A stretch of 64,000 nucleotides of DNA from Sorex araneus (GCF_027595985.1 NC_073302.1:219873854-219937853); one strand, 5' to 3'. Positions 1 to 11,999 are shown, counted from the first letter of the stretch. The notes: a model not told the origin generated them from the sequence alone. Numbers and translations: made by a program.

Positions 1-483
1 ATCTGAGTTTGATCCTAAGCATTATTAAGAGCACTTAAGCACCATGCTGAGAGTATCCCTTGAGCGCCATTGTGTGTGACCCTCCAAAGCAAAGAAAGTT
101 ACTAGAAAAAAATACTAAATCACTACAGGCCACAGGTCAAGTTGTTTCTTTGCTGCTGCATCTGCTCTGCTTCCTCTTTTTTGTGCCTCTCTGGCGTCTC
201 CAGCTTCGTCCTTCCACTTCCGTTCACTGAGGACACTCACTGCAGAGCTCCGCTCAGGTCACTGGTACTCAGGCTGATACTTCGGGTGGGGGGCGGGTTG
301 TGAATAGGCCACACACATCCCGTGGTATGTGAGAGCCATGAAATTCTGAGGATAGACTCGGGGATTTGCATATAGTAAACACGTGTTCACCATTTGAGCC
401 GTCTTCCCAGGTCCACCTCTTCCACTTTTTAGGGCCCAAATGATTACATTGGCTCTACCTGGACTATATAACTTTATGTTTGT

Positions 484-660
484 TTGTTTTGTTCTGGGGC
501 CACACCGGGTGGTGCTCAGGGGCTACTTCTGCTTCTCAACTCTATGTGTGGGGGTGGTCACCCCAGCAGTTCTTGGAGGACCTCATGGTACTAGGGATCA
601 AACCTAGGCTTCTTACATGAACTTGTTTTCAGGTCACTGAGTTACCTCGGAAGCTCAGTA
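484..660 (-). mobile_element. SINE type I, diverged, minus
   Basis: Inverted SINE from a T-rich tract (tttgttttgttctgggg) through body to head at about 655. It lies, with the adjacent GGAA array, between two 45-bp direct repeats (440-484 and 1063-1107). Confidence 0.75.
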
Positions 661-729
661 TAGGATACTTGAGTGCTACATGGGGAAGTCTTAATCACCG
701 AGGTAGGAGCTGCCTGAATTTTCCTGGGT

Positions 730-1062
730 ATGAAAGAAGAAAGGAAGAAAGGAGGAAAGAAGGAAGAAAAGAAGAAAGGAGGAAAGAAGAAAGGAGGAAA
801 GAAGAAAGGAGGAAGGAAGGAAGGAAGGAAGGAAGGAAGGAAGGAAGGAAGGAAGGAAGGAAGGAAGGAAGGAAGGAAGGGAGGGAGGGAGGGAGGGAGG
901 GAGGGAGGGAGGGAGGGAGGGAGGGAGGAAGAAGGAAGGAAGGAAGGAAGGAAGGAAGGAAGGAAGGAAGGAAGGAAGGAAGGAAGGAAGGAAGGAAGGA
1001 AGGAAGGAAGGAAGGAAGGAAGGAAGGAAGGAAGGAAGGAAGGAAGGAAGGAAGGAAGGAAG
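730..1062. repeat. GGAA/GGGA polypurine microsatellite
   Basis: About 330 bp of ggaa with a ggga core (880-925) and an imperfect gaaagga start. It produces long Lys/Glu/Gly/Arg open frames that are not genes. Confidence 0.98.
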
Positions 1063-1523
1063 ATGATTACATTGGCTCTACCTGGACTATATAACTTTAT
1101 GTTTGTTAGTTTTATCTTATCTGCCAAGTGTTTTTGCCATGGTGGTGACATATTTGAAGGTTCCAGCATTAGGAAGGACTTGGACACCCTTGGAGGTCAT
1201 TACTCTGCTTATTACAGCCTCCCTTAAAACAGCTACCACATAGGTGTACTGGACTACCTGGAGAGCAGCAAATCACTGCAGCAGAATCCTGCTGAAACAA
1301 GAGAAAGCATATTCTTAGGGTCTGACTTTTGGCCCTAAAAATGCAGAGCTAACTTTCCAGTTCACTATGAAACTCCCAATGAGTTCAGTGAGGGAAGAAA
1401 TGAAGTCCTTGGAGACAAAGCCTTCCACTCACACATCCCTGTTCATCTTTGCAGAGGTCTCCTATAGATCCTGAACCAACCTGAAATCTGGGCCTGGGAT
1501 TGTTTCTGGCAGGCCCCAAAGTA

Positions 1524-1525
<2 letters not shown>

Positions 1526-1561
<36 letters not shown>
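1526..1561. repeat. (CA)n microsatellite
   Basis: Uninterrupted ca dinucleotide run of about 35 bp. Confidence 0.97.
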
Positions 1562-3223
1562 TTAAGCTGGATCTTTAAGAGGAAAAGTGGAAGTCTTGCC
1601 AGGAAGATGCCATCCTTGAATGTCTTCCTATGTTCTGAACTGTGTGAACTGTGTTGGCTGCTTCCCCTGACTCCATGCCGCAGCTTTCTGAGGGACAGGG
1701 TGTCCATTTACTACTAGCAAAAACGAGGCTGAAACTAAGCATGCATGATACAGCAAAGAAGTGGAGCTGCAGACGCAGACTCTAAAGTGGTGCCTTCCCC
1801 AAGTCAAGTTGGAAGAAGGTGGTAACAAGGGACAAATAATTTTTCCATAAAAATACCACAGTGTGCACAAAATCATGTCAAGAATTTGCTATGTTTTACT
1901 TCTCGCCAAGACAGGATGAAGAAAGAAGGAACCCTAGAGAACTAGATGTGGCCACTGCAGAAATGAGAGAAGTAAGAAAAACAGCGCAGTCTCATGGTTA
2001 GGTACGATGTGTGCAAGAGTCTAACGACCTCTAACACAGGACTCAAAGAAAGCTAAGCATAAGCTTTCTTGCAGAGCTGGCAAAGCTCTCAGAATTACTC
2101 CAGACCAGGGATTCCACCAGCCCAGACAATCGGGACTTTTCCCTCTGGTATTTCTACTTTCGTTCCCAGGATAATCTGGAAGGTTTGGAGTTTGGGAGGG
2201 GCCCTTATCCCCCTATTATTCTCATCTCTCTCTAGGCCCCAGAAATAAATCTAATATTTCAGTGCATGTCTTAAGAGCAGTAAAATAATGTGAAAAGTTC
2301 TTTTGCAGTCTCTGTCATAATCTGGCAAGAGGGTTCTCCAGAGAGGCAGAAAAATAAACAGTATAGACAGAAAAGATGCAGATAGAGAGATGGATTTTGC
2401 ATGCTAGAGCCTGAGTTCATCCCATCAACTTCATGGTCCTCTATATTTATGTAAAATGTGTGTTTTACATATTTAAATATATAACATACCTGGGTATCAT
2501 TGCAAGATCATGATGACAAATTGTTGCTTAAAATTAATCGTCATAGACAAGTTAGCAACTATTCATATTTAATCACTTTTGGGTTTGGGGAGTTTTGTTT
2601 GGTGGATGGACTTTAGGAATCTCCTTACAATGAACTGCAGAGATGAAATATTGTGACCTCTTTTCAATTAACTGTTTAAGTAAGTCAGATGATTCTATCA
2701 CCCTGAGGGGGGTGCAATTCGGAAAGGTCCTGAATAAAATATGATTCATTTCTATTTAAACATAGTAAATGAATTAAATAGTCACCCTCTAATCTCTGTA
2801 GCTAAAAAGAAGATGAGATATAGGAGTCAAAGGATTTTAAAAATGAGTATTTTCTGAAACCAGAGAGGAACTTAGAAGAAAAAAACAAGTCACCTGAAAA
2901 TACCCATTTTTTTATACATGTTTTGTGCAAGGACACAAAATCACCTAAAAATTTTCAAATATATTTTTAAACATTCATATTTATACCTATGTGAGCACAT
3001 ACATTTACATCTCATTGGGAAACATTTTGGTATTTAAATAAATGAGTATTTAATCTGTACATTTAAATACTTTCATTGCATATTTTGGTGAAAATTGAAC
3101 TCATAATACTAAAAATGCTCGACATGTTCTCATTGATGTCAACACCAAGACGAGGCTGTCATTGATATTTAACTGTGGGAATAACAAACGAAGCAAAAAA
3201 AACCCCTAAGAAATAAAATATTT
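1562..3223. other. Unassigned intergenic sequence
   Basis: No gene or recognisable repeat. The first 700 bp are of average base composition, and the rest (2400-3220) is AT-rich. Confidence 0.5.
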
Positions 3224-3439
3224 AATAAATGCACACAAAATGGAGCTGGAGTGATAGCACAGCAGGTAGGGCGTTTGCCTGGCATGCGGCTGACCCAGGT
3301 TCAATTCCCAGCATCCCATATGGTCCCCTGAGCACGGCCAGGGGTAATTCCTGAGTGCAGAGCCAGGATTGACCCCTGAGCATCACTGGGTGTGACCCAA
3401 AAAGCAAAAAATAAATAAATAAATAAATGCACACAAAAT
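3224..3439 (+). mobile_element. SINE type I with TSD
   Basis: Full element 3242-3421 with A box tagcacagcaggtagg, B-box region aggttcaattcc and tail gcaaaaaataaataaata. The perfect 18-bp TSD aataaatgcacacaaaat lies at 3224-3241 and 3422-3439. Confidence 0.95.
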
Positions 3440-3910
3440 AATGTTAATATATAATTGTATATCTGAACTAAAATAAATTACTAAAATTATATTATAAACA
3501 ATAAAATGACTTGTTTTTAAATAATACATGTTTCTTAGAAACAGTTTTAAATATGGGAGTCAAAGAAAGCCAAGCATAAGTTTTCTTGCAAAACTTGTTT
3601 TACTTTCTATGAAAGCAGTACCAATAATAAAAAAATAGAGGAAAACTATTTTTAAGAGCAACTATAGGCAAATAAAACCTACTAAGAAAGAGCGTAACAA
3701 GTAATGAGTCAAACACACAAGAAGAAAATATTAAACCTTCAAAGAAAAGTTGAATATAAGAAAGAGTATTCTTTGTTTTTAGACAAGAAGCCTTCATAAT
3801 ACAAGAACATAAACTCTAAATTAATGGGAAATTATATTTCATCCCACTACAACATGTAAGTTAGCAAAATCAAAGAACTAGTTATAAAATTGATCCGAAA
3901 AAATAAACAT
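3440..3910. other. Unassigned AT-rich sequence
   Basis: Very AT-rich, with no gene and no repeat that I recognise. Confidence 0.5.
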
Positions 3911-3913
3911 TCA

Positions 3914-4072
3914 AGGGGTGAGAAAAATAGTGCAGGGGATAAGGCTGTCACCTCACATGCAGTTGACCTCCGTTCAACCCCATCAGCATAGATGGTTCCC
4001 TGGGCACCAGCAGGACCCATGAGTGCAGAGCCAGGAGTGAGCTTGAGCAATGCCAACACAGCGAGAAAACCT
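3914..4072 (+). mobile_element. SINE type I, old
   Basis: Diverged copy: gagaaaaatagtgcagggg head, then gtgcagagccaggagtgagc body. The tail is degraded. Confidence 0.6.
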
Positions 4073-4169
4073 AAATTTATAAGTAACAATTACCCAAGCA
4101 TAGCTAGTGCCACTTTAGAAATGAAAAATGAAAAACAAGAAGATTGAGTAGATCTTAAAACGTTTTAGT

Positions 4170-4335
4170 TTACGGAGAGGGGTTAAGGCAATACCCAGAA
4201 GTACTCCAGGATTACTCCTGGCTCTGTGCTCATTCCTGGAAGTCTCTGGGGACTAGACGGGGTGCTGGGGGTTGAGCCCAGGGTACATGGTCAAAGCAAG
4301 TGTCCTGTCTGCTGGACTATTGTTCTGGCCCCAAA
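4170..4335 (-). mobile_element. SINE type I, old, minus
   Basis: Inverted body (ttactcctggctctgtgctc) and head (tgctggactattgttctggc). Diverged. Confidence 0.65.
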
Positions 4336-4370
4336 ACATATTTTAAAAGCAAAAATAATTTTTTAAATGT

Positions 4371-4641
4371 ACTATCTATTATGGGCTGCGGCGATAGCAC
4401 AGCGAGTGGTTGGGCGTTCGCCTTTCACGCGGCCGACCGGAGTTCGATTCCTCTGCCCCTCTCGGAGAGCCCGGCAAGCTACCGAGAGTATCCCACCGGC
4501 ACAGCAGAGCCTGGTAAGCTACCGTACGTATTGGATATGCCAAAAACAGTAACATTAAGTCTCTCAATGAGAGACGTTACTGGTGCCAGCTCCAACAACT
4601 CGATGAGCAACGGGATGACAGTGACAGTGACTACCTATTAT
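4371..4641 (+). mobile_element. RTE-tailed SINE (type II), complete
   Basis: The element (4383-4629) has a tRNA-like head with A-box-like tagcacagcgagtgg and B box gagttcgattcc. A body of about 115 bp matches the RTE 5' leader (cggagagcccggcaagctac to tatgccaaaaacagtaac). The 3' end matches the RTE terminus (gatgagcaacgggatgacag) and is followed by gtgaca repeats, with no poly-A. The TSD is actatctattat (4371-4382) and actacctattat (4630-4641). Confidence 0.92.
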
Positions 4642-5165
4642 AGAATAAAATACATAACAAATGAAGTTTTGACAGCTTGATAGCACTCTAAGAGTAGGAG
4701 GGACTGTGGAGGCTCATTTTCACTCTAAAATTTCCAAACAGGAAGCTAAAAATAAAGATACTAGAAAAAATTAAAATAGAAAAAATCAAAAATTGAGAAA
4801 AGCTTTTTCTACTAAATATATCTAACAAAAGAACATTTTCTTTGATATTTAAGAAATAATAAATGATTAGGTCAATATAATTATTGAAAAGTGTCAATAT
4901 TATGTAGAAAATTGTGCAAAGATCCTGATGAATCCTCAACAAACTAAGGAAAATGTATTTTAAAATTTAGAAAAAATGTTATTTACTTATTAAGTTAACA
5001 ACAATCTGGCCCTGCCTGGTGAACCCAGCTGCTAGCAATGAGCAGACAGGAACTGTCAGGCCTTCTGGGCAGGTCTAAGCACTGTGTGGGCAGACCCTCT
5101 GGAGACAAACAGACAAATTAACAGAGATCAATGAGGAAACATTGTATGCAGAGAGTATGTAAAAC
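4642..5165. other. Unassigned AT-rich sequence
   Basis: No gene or recognised repeat between the RTE-tailed SINE and the old L1 fragment. Confidence 0.5.
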
Positions 5166-5169
5166 ACAA

Positions 5170-5570
5170 TTTCGATGTGTTGCTACTCCGGGTGTATGCT
5201 AGTACAACTTTATGGAGGTCGATTGGAAAATAACTAAGGAAATACAAAATGCATTTCACTACTGTGAACCAGCAATTCTTTCTTGGAAATCATCCAAAAA
5301 TAGTCTCTCACTTGTGCACACAGACATATGCTGAAGGAAATTTTCTTACAATGCCATTTGTAAGAGCAAAATGTTTTAAAACAACACAAATGTATACCAG
5401 TAAACATTTGTTAAGTCAACCACAGGCTACCCACACAGTGAAGTAGAGCACATATTTTTCAAGACTTCTCTCTGTCTTCAGGTGAGGTCATTTATAAAAT
5501 ATGGTGAGTAAACACAGCAAAAAAAGGTGTATGTGCAAATTCTACTATGTGTGTAAATTAAGGCATGAAG
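5170..5570 (+). mobile_element. Ancient L1 ORF2 3' fragment
   Basis: Heavily decayed L1M-type sequence. The order agcaattctttcttggaaat, then the L1-like cagacatatgctgaagg block, then gccatttgtaagagcaaaat, follows the L1 ORF2 C-terminal region. Confidence 0.5.
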
Positions 5571-5727
5571 ATACATGACAGGTTGTATTGGCAAATTTTT
5601 CTCTGAAAAAGATGCTCCAAAAACTGGGAACAAGAACAAGACACCAAGGACTATGGAAAAAAGATGGGAGGAAATTTAAACTTTGATTATTATATACTCT
5701 TTCATAGCTTCTAAAAGTGTGTGTCAT

Positions 5728-5898
5728 GGGTAAGAGAGATAGTATAGTGGGTAGGGTATTTGCTTTGAATGTGGCCAACCAGTGTTCGATCCCCAGTTTC
5801 CCATATGGTCCCCCAGAGCCCCTCTAGGATTAATTTCTGGGTGCAGATCCAGGAGCAATCCCTGAGAAACACTGAGTGTGACCCTAAAAGAGAAAAAT
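5728..5898 (+). mobile_element. SINE type I
   Basis: Head tagtatagtgggtagggt, B-box-like gtgttcgatcccc and the type I body to about 5895. Confidence 0.8.
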
Positions 5899-6142
5899 CA
5901 CTGTATCACTGTCATCCCGTTGCTCATCAATTTGCTCGAGCGGGCACCAGTAACATCTCCATTGTGAGACTTGTTACTGTTTTTGGCATATTGAATACAC
6001 ATGGGGAGCTTGCCAGGCTCTGCCGTGCAGGCGGGATACTCTCGATAGCTTGCTGGGTTCTCCGAGAGGGACCGAGGAATCGAATCCCGGTCAGCGGATC
6101 AGCCGCATGAAAGGCAAACAGCCTACACGCTGTGCTATCAAA
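5899..6142 (-). mobile_element. RTE-tailed SINE (type II), minus
   Basis: Minus orientation: the RTE 3' end (cactgtcatcccgttgctca) is at the left, the ggttctccgagaggg leader block in the middle and the tRNA-like head (cacgctgtgctatca) at about 6125-6142. It directly abuts a type I SINE on its left. Confidence 0.9.
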
Positions 6143-6162
6143 CTAAAATTGTTTGCCATTGG

Positions 6163-6335
6163 GACCAGAGAGATGACTCACTGGGATAAGTGCAAACTCT
6201 GTACACTGGGGGAAGGCCAGGGTCTGTCTGCCTGCACATATAGTTCACCAGGCACTACAGGAAGCTACTACCAACACATCCCGGAGTCTTCTCCAAGTAC
6301 CACTGGGTTTGGCTCTCAAAGAAACAACAACAAAA
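6163..6335 (+). mobile_element. SINE type I, old
   Basis: Head gaccagagagatgactcact, then a diverged body ending in cactgggtttggctctcaaa and an A-rich tail. Confidence 0.55.
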
Positions 6336-6552
6336 ATAAATGTGATCCATTGTGTACATTACCTCTCCTGGAAGAAAATAACAATGATAAAGTCATTGGA
6401 AATTTTATAGACAGCTAATCTGCAAAAAATCATCAAATTGATTATTATAATAATCAATTACTATCAATGCAGTGGGAATTGGAGATGGTAATATTGTGTA
6501 TTCCACTCACCACCCTCTTAGGTAGCTAAAGACTAGGTTTAAAACATCTTCA

Positions 6553-6748
6553 AGGGCAAGAAAAATAATACAGTGGGCAGGTGCTTGTCTGACGTGCTTC
6601 TGACCAAGGTTTAATCCCCAGCATCTCATATGGTCCCCTGAGCACTGCCAGGTATAAGCCCTGAGTATACAGCCAAGAGTAACCCCTGAATACAACTTGG
6701 TGTATCCAAAAAAACAAAATAAAATAAAATAAAAATAAATAAATAATT
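6553..6748 (+). mobile_element. SINE type I
   Basis: Head gaaaaataatacagtgggca, body catatggtcccctgagcac and a long aaaataaa tail. Confidence 0.8.
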
Positions 6749-7865
6749 TGTCAGAGAATAGATATGTGTTTATGTATATATGTATGTATATGTATACTTT
6801 ATATAAGAAATTTTAAGGATAAAGATAAGTTTATATATTGCAATTTCTAGAACAGCAAGTATGAAAAGGTTTATAATTCATTTATTTAAATGGATAGAAC
6901 ATAATGATAGTGATAAGTCAAACAATAGGGTTTAATAAGAAAGGGAAAGATTTCTTCTCTTTGTAGAGGCTTAGAACTTCTAGGTCCTAGATAATAAGAC
7001 TAAAAGATTAATGAGCAGCACAGATTAAAATGACTTTTGATAGCTGAACTCACACTAAAAGATTATTGTCAAGAAGTCTTTTGAAAATGAGAATTTTGAG
7101 AATTTAAAAATTGTAATCGTTTAATAAGTCTTTTCTAAAATTCTCTTCCCAGTCCATGTCTAGTTTTAGCAACTAACCACAATTCTCTGGTATCCACAAC
7201 TTCTCAGGTTGTCGCAGTTCACTGAGTCTTGCCTTGGTTCCAAGCTTCCACAGGGCATGGCCATGCAGCCAGCGACACAGGGCTGGGGAGGGATGGTTAG
7301 GGGATGCAGAAGGGAGATGAGCTTTATAGCAACAAACTGCTTCACAGAAGGATTTAAATCAGTATTAAGAACATCTCTCAATTAACCTAAGACTAATATA
7401 TTACCAAATATGAAGGTAATACTTAGCCAAGCAAGTTTCCATCTTCAATAACTAAATCTATCAAAAAGTATCTTTGAAATAATTTTAAAATAATGACTTC
7501 AGATGTCTCCATTTAGGGGTTACCTCTTACATGGATTAACATTTTCCATTGACTTACATGTATATTTGAAGTTTGACAATAAAATATTTATCTTGGTTTA
7601 AAATTTGGGTTCAAAACAGCTTATTAATATGTAAAAACATATAAAAGTAACAAGATCTGTACCTGAAAGTTGTAAAAGGTGACATGTCAAGCTTATCAAA
7701 TAAAATTGTAAGAGTGTGTGATTATTATGGCCAATTAATGATTACTAGGTGTGAATACCAAATAAATTTGTTTATTTTATAATAAAAATAAATAAAAGTT
7801 GCATTGTAAGAAAATGTTACCAACAGTATTTAAATTTTGCATTTCTCTTCTTTCACTGTTGGTGT
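6749..7865. other. Unassigned AT-rich intergenic sequence
   Basis: No gene or recognised repeat. Short tatgtata runs occur near 6770-6800. Confidence 0.5.
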
Positions 7866-7867
7866 AC

Positions 7868-8222
7868 TACCATCTGAATCAGCCTCTATGGAAAATAGCA
7901 TTAAAACTCTCTATATGATTAAACAATTCCACTAGTTGGCATCTATCCCAAGAACACAAAATCATCAATTTGAAGATATGTGCACACCTATGTTTATTGC
8001 AGGATTATTTATGTTAGCTAAGAGCTGAAACAATCCAGATGCCCAACAACAGATAAATGGATGAGGCACCCTTTGCTGCAACTAGGTGGTACTAAAGGGC
8101 ATCACGTTAGGTAAAATAAGTCACAGGGTAAAAGACAAAGGAAATAATTTCACTCATTTGTAGTATATAAAGAAATAAAGAAAAACTCTTGGACTCTGAC
8201 AGTGCAGCTAAGCTTACCATGG
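7868..8222 (+). mobile_element. Old L1 ORF2 C-terminal fragment
   Basis: Decayed plus-strand L1: atctatcccaagaacacaaa, tttattgcaggattattt and atgcccaacaacagataaat correspond to the familiar ORF2 3' region. Frames are broken. Confidence 0.75.
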
Positions 8223-8243
8223 AGGGATGGGCCTGACAACATT

Positions 8244-8244
8244 A

Positions 8245-8283
<39 letters not shown>
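8244..8283. repeat. (CA)n microsatellite
   Basis: Uninterrupted ac dinucleotide run. Confidence 0.97.
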
Positions 8284-8286
<3 letters not shown>

Positions 8287-8354
8287 GCTCTCACACAACA
8301 GTCGAATTAATCTTGAGGGGACTAAAGATGGGAGTCACTGTGGTCCCTAAAACT

Positions 8355-8890
8355 AAATTACACTGTAAAAAGCTATGCTAATAAAAGCGGGTTGGAGCGA
8401 TAGCACAGCTGTAGGGCTTTCGCCTTTCACGCGGCCAACCCATGTTCGATTCCTCCGCCCCTCTCGGAGAGCTCAGCAAGCTACCGAGAGTATCTAGCCC
8501 GCGCGGCAGAGCCTGGCAAGCTACCCATGCATATTGGATATGCCAAAAACAGTAACAATAAGTCTCTCAATGAGAGACATTACTGGTGCCCGCTCAAACA
8601 AACCGATGAGCAACGGGATGACAGTGACTGTGAATAAAAGCAGTGTGGTATTGGAGTACATGTGAACACTTGTACCAATGGAATAAAACTGAGAATCTAG
8701 AGATATACAATCACATATAAAGACAGTTAATTTATGATGAAGGAGTCTGGACCATGAAATGGTGACAGGAAAGCCACTTTAATAATTATCATAACTTAAT
8801 AATCAAAATCAACCACATGCAAAGGACTAAAATTGGACCACTATCTCACACCATGCACAAAGATAACTTAAAATTCATTAAAGAATGAGA
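8355..8890 (+). mobile_element. Old L1 ORF2 fragment split by a SINE
   Basis: L1 ORF2 begins at about 8355 (gtaaaaagctatgctaataa), is broken by the type II SINE at 8389-8632, and resumes with agtgtggtattggagtac and tatctcacaccatgcac. Confidence 0.75.
8380..8641 (+). mobile_element. RTE-tailed SINE (type II) inserted in an old L1
   Basis: Full element with head (agcgatagcacagctgtagg), RTE 5' leader block, ggatatgccaaaaacagtaa and RTE 3' end (gagcaacgggatgacagtg). The TSD aataaaagc lies at 8380-8388 and 8633-8641. L1 ORF2 sequence continues across it. Confidence 0.9.
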
Positions 8891-9047
8891 TACTAGTCTT
8901 TTATTGTTTTAAATCTGGATGGAAGTCACTTTCTATTTTTCTTTCCTTCTGTGGTCAAACCCAGCCATGCTACAGGGTGGAGCATGTAGTGCTGATGTAA
9001 CATGTGCTCTCCATTGAGTTATCCCTAAAGCTCTTTATTGTTTCATT

Positions 9048-9200
9048 TTAGCTTTGGAGACACACTTGGCAATGCTTGGGGGCTAATCCTGGGTGGGTGC
9101 TTAAGTGTTGCCTGGGGAGTAGGTAGTTGAGGATCCAGATGGAAGTTCTTGCAACCAATTATGCACTAGAAACCCTTTGAATCATTTTCCCGGTCCTGCA
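9048..9200 (-). mobile_element. SINE type I, old, minus
   Basis: Inverted decayed SINE (tttagctttggagacacac to ttcccggtcct). Confidence 0.5.
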
Positions 9201-9484
9201 TAATTATTTAAGAAAAAAAGCCAGGAGAAATTTATTACTATCATGTATACATAAGAGAAACTCTGTCCCATAACATGGAATAATTTATAAACACACATAG
9301 GTTTCTAGCTTTAAAATGCTCAATTATAACAAAGGTTGGGGGAAGAATGAGTGGGTTACCAAGGAAAGTAGGTCAAGTAAAGAGATACAGAGTATCAGTT
9401 TGACCCTCTCCATGGAAAGGAGGAGCCCGGGCTAGATGTTCCCTAGTGCAGTAGGGAGAGGTCTTCTTTGGCAGGTATAATTGT

Positions 9485-9625
9485 CTTTCTTTTTAAATTG
9501 AATCACTGTGAGATACACAGTTACAAAGCTGTTCCTGGTCAGGCTTCGGGTGGTACAATGTTCCAACACCCACCCCTTATCCGGTGCACATTTCCCACCG
9601 CTTATGTCCCCAGTCTACAAGCAGA
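9485..9625 (-). mobile_element. L1 3' end, minus
   Basis: Short L1 3' UTR in reverse: ttgaatcactgtgagatac, cagttacaaagctgttcctg, then the ccggtgcacatttcccac block. Confidence 0.8.
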
Positions 9626-9721
9626 AATGATAGAGCTGAAAAACCTGGTAGGTGAAATGAAAAACTTAGTAGGTATATCTTTAGTTCATAAAGTTACTGA
9701 GGAAAATATAAACAAAGCACT

Positions 9722-9897
9722 CTATGAGGCTTGGGGAGATGGTACAGGGTTAAGGCCTTGCCTCTGGCTGAGACTGATTTGAACTCCTACACTGTATATG
9801 GACACTGGTACCACTAAGAGTGATCCCTGAGCACAGAGTGAGGAGAAAGACCCGAGCAATAGTGGATGTGGACCAAAAGACAAACCAAAGCAAAGAA
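9722..9897 (+). mobile_element. SINE type I, diverged
   Basis: Head ggcttggggagatggtacag and body gtgatccctgagcacagag, ending in an A-rich tail. Confidence 0.65.
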
Positions 9898-10004
9898 TCT
9901 TTTGATTTTCAGCCATGTGATTAACATCACCAGTAATTAAGGTTCTCACTCTGAAAATACGGTGTTTATCTTGCAGATGGCCAAATATGGCTAGAATCCC
10001 TGCA

Positions 10005-10112
10005 TCACATCTTGCTCCCTGAGAACCATCAGAAATCACACCTGAACACAGAGCCGGGTGTAGCCCTAGCACCCACAGCCCCTAAAAACCCACTGAATAA
10101 AATAAATAAAGC
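10005..10112 (+). mobile_element. SINE type I, 5'-truncated
   Basis: Only the body (ctgaacacagagccgggtg) and tail (actgaataaaataaataaag) remain. Confidence 0.5.
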
Positions 10113-11826
10113 TGAACAGTATTGGATTTTAGTCCTGGCTCTACTCTACCATGCTCTCACATATATAGTCAAATTACTCAATCATTTGCTGTCTATTTTG
10201 TCATCTGAAGCATAAATATAGAAATATACACATTTAAGGTTATTATAATATTTATAAGGAGGTGGCATTTATACTATTCATCATAGAAGGTAAAGAAATC
10301 AGTGGATAAGAATCAATTTCAAAACACAAAGGCTTAAAACATCTATAGAAATAGATACATCTGTTTATATCTATATCTATATCTATATCTATCTATCTAT
10401 CCATATGCATGTTGTGGTCAAGGGTGAGTCAGGAATCAAGTAAGTGATTATTTTGACCCATATGATATTACTTGTCTGGTCTGGTCTGGAGATTTTTGAT
10501 AGTTTTTTCCATTTGTAACTAGTGGAGTAATGCAAAGACTGGGATTAATTTGGAATTTCCCTGGAGTATCTGTATATGATTGTCCAAACCCAGCAGGCTG
10601 GGGCAGGTACAGGGGTGTGGAACTACTAAATGGAAGTTCAAGACTCCAGAGAAAGTACGAAAGAGATAAAGATAAAAATAGAGAAAGTTTTATAACCCAC
10701 TTTGAAGAGTTACACCAAATCATTTCTATTCCATTCAAACAAGTCTCTGTAACTGTAATTAACTCTCAGTGGGAGAGACCACAAAATGTTGTGGCCATCA
10801 TTAGCTATCTACCATGACCTATTTAACAGACATAATCGGATTTCACTAAAGTCAACCATCAAGGCAACAATAATTGAATTTAACCAAAATTGAAGTACCT
10901 AAGATTGCACAATATTGGTTTACATTAATTTTACATTTTTCTTCCAACTTCTTGGGAAACAGAAACAACTTGTCTATTACAACAATCAAAGAGACTAGAA
11001 TTTTTGTAACCACATTTCATTTGTATGATGTAACAAAGGAACTGAACCACTTTTTTTTTATTACACTTACAAAAGGAGCAAAAGAAAGTTCTTTTCCTCT
11101 TCACCTAAAGAACTAAGTACAATAAATCCAAATAGGAAGGATTTTAGTCATCTTGAGATATATTTTGAGTAATTTGGAGTGGGAAGTGATATCCATCTAC
11201 TTCTGTTTTCTTTCTCCAAATGAGGACATATAATTTGTATTTACATTTTTCAAATTTATTTCTATTTGAAATGTGTTGGGAGAGGGGAAATCTATGATAG
11301 TGGGGAATTTAGTAACATGTCATTGAGCAGACTGAAGTGTGCAGTTCCACCACGGAAAGCAGTGAAACCAGATTGAAAAGTGAAGTGTGATTTGTCCTCA
11401 TGTGCTGAACAGATGTTGGGTCTGAAATAGCCACAGTGTCTCAAAGCTGAACTGATGCAGAAACAGTGGAACAAATAAAAGCTTCCCTTGGTGTCCTTGC
11501 AAACAGTGAAAACTTCGGAATTGCAGTAGGTGGGATGTTCTAAAACAGGAGAGTCAGTCTACAAGTAAGAGAGTAACTAGAATTATTTATTCTGGAAATT
11601 TTCAAGTGTAAATATGCTGAAAACTGTTCTCTTTGGTCCTGAGGGAGAGACGCCTCCACAGTGAAGCTGTGATTTCATGAAGGCAACCACAGTAGTGCCC
11701 CGAGACTGCTAAGCGCCTGGGACCTGTGCATATGTTCCCATCAGACGGGCTTCTTCCCAACCTTCAGAAATCGTAGAATTCAAGGTTTGTTTTTATCAGT
11801 ATTGGTCTTTGATACAAAAAAATTGT
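10113..11826. other. Unassigned intergenic sequence with a TATCTA repeat
   Basis: No gene recognised. A (tatcta)n-type microsatellite occupies about 10366-10402. Short open frames here have no recognisable family. Confidence 0.5.
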
Positions 11827-11828
11827 AA

Positions 11829-11992
11829 GGGGCTAGAGAGATAGAGGTTATACACTTGTCTTATACACAGTCAACTGGGGTTCAATCTCTTGCACTGCGT
11901 ATGGCACCCTGAACCCCACCAGAAATGATAGCTGAGAGCCACACCAGAAGTAAGCCCCAAGCATAGCTCAGTGTGGGTCCTCAATTTTAAAA
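11829..11992 (+). mobile_element. SINE type I, diverged
   Basis: Head ggggctagagagatagagg, B-box-like ggggttcaatctc and decayed body. Confidence 0.7.
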
Positions 11993-11999
11993 GAATCAC

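Larger units (their letters stand above)
440..1107. repeat. 45-bp direct repeat bracketing a SINE and a GGAA array
   Basis: The sequence starting atgattacattggctctacc at 440-484 recurs apparently without mismatch at 1063-1107. Between the copies lie a minus SINE and the polypurine array. This is too long for an ordinary LINE-made TSD, so a local duplication or replication slippage around the array is equally possible. Confidence 0.8.

Noticed and set aside
642..1227. Long Lys/Glu/Gly/Arg and Phe/Leu/Pro/Ser open frames on both strands
   Set aside because: They are the translated GGAA microsatellite; periodic codons, no conservation and no gene context.
10366..10402. Regularly spaced TATCTA repeats considered as a CRISPR-like array
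   Set aside because: It is a simple microsatellite without spacers, and the DNA is mammalian.
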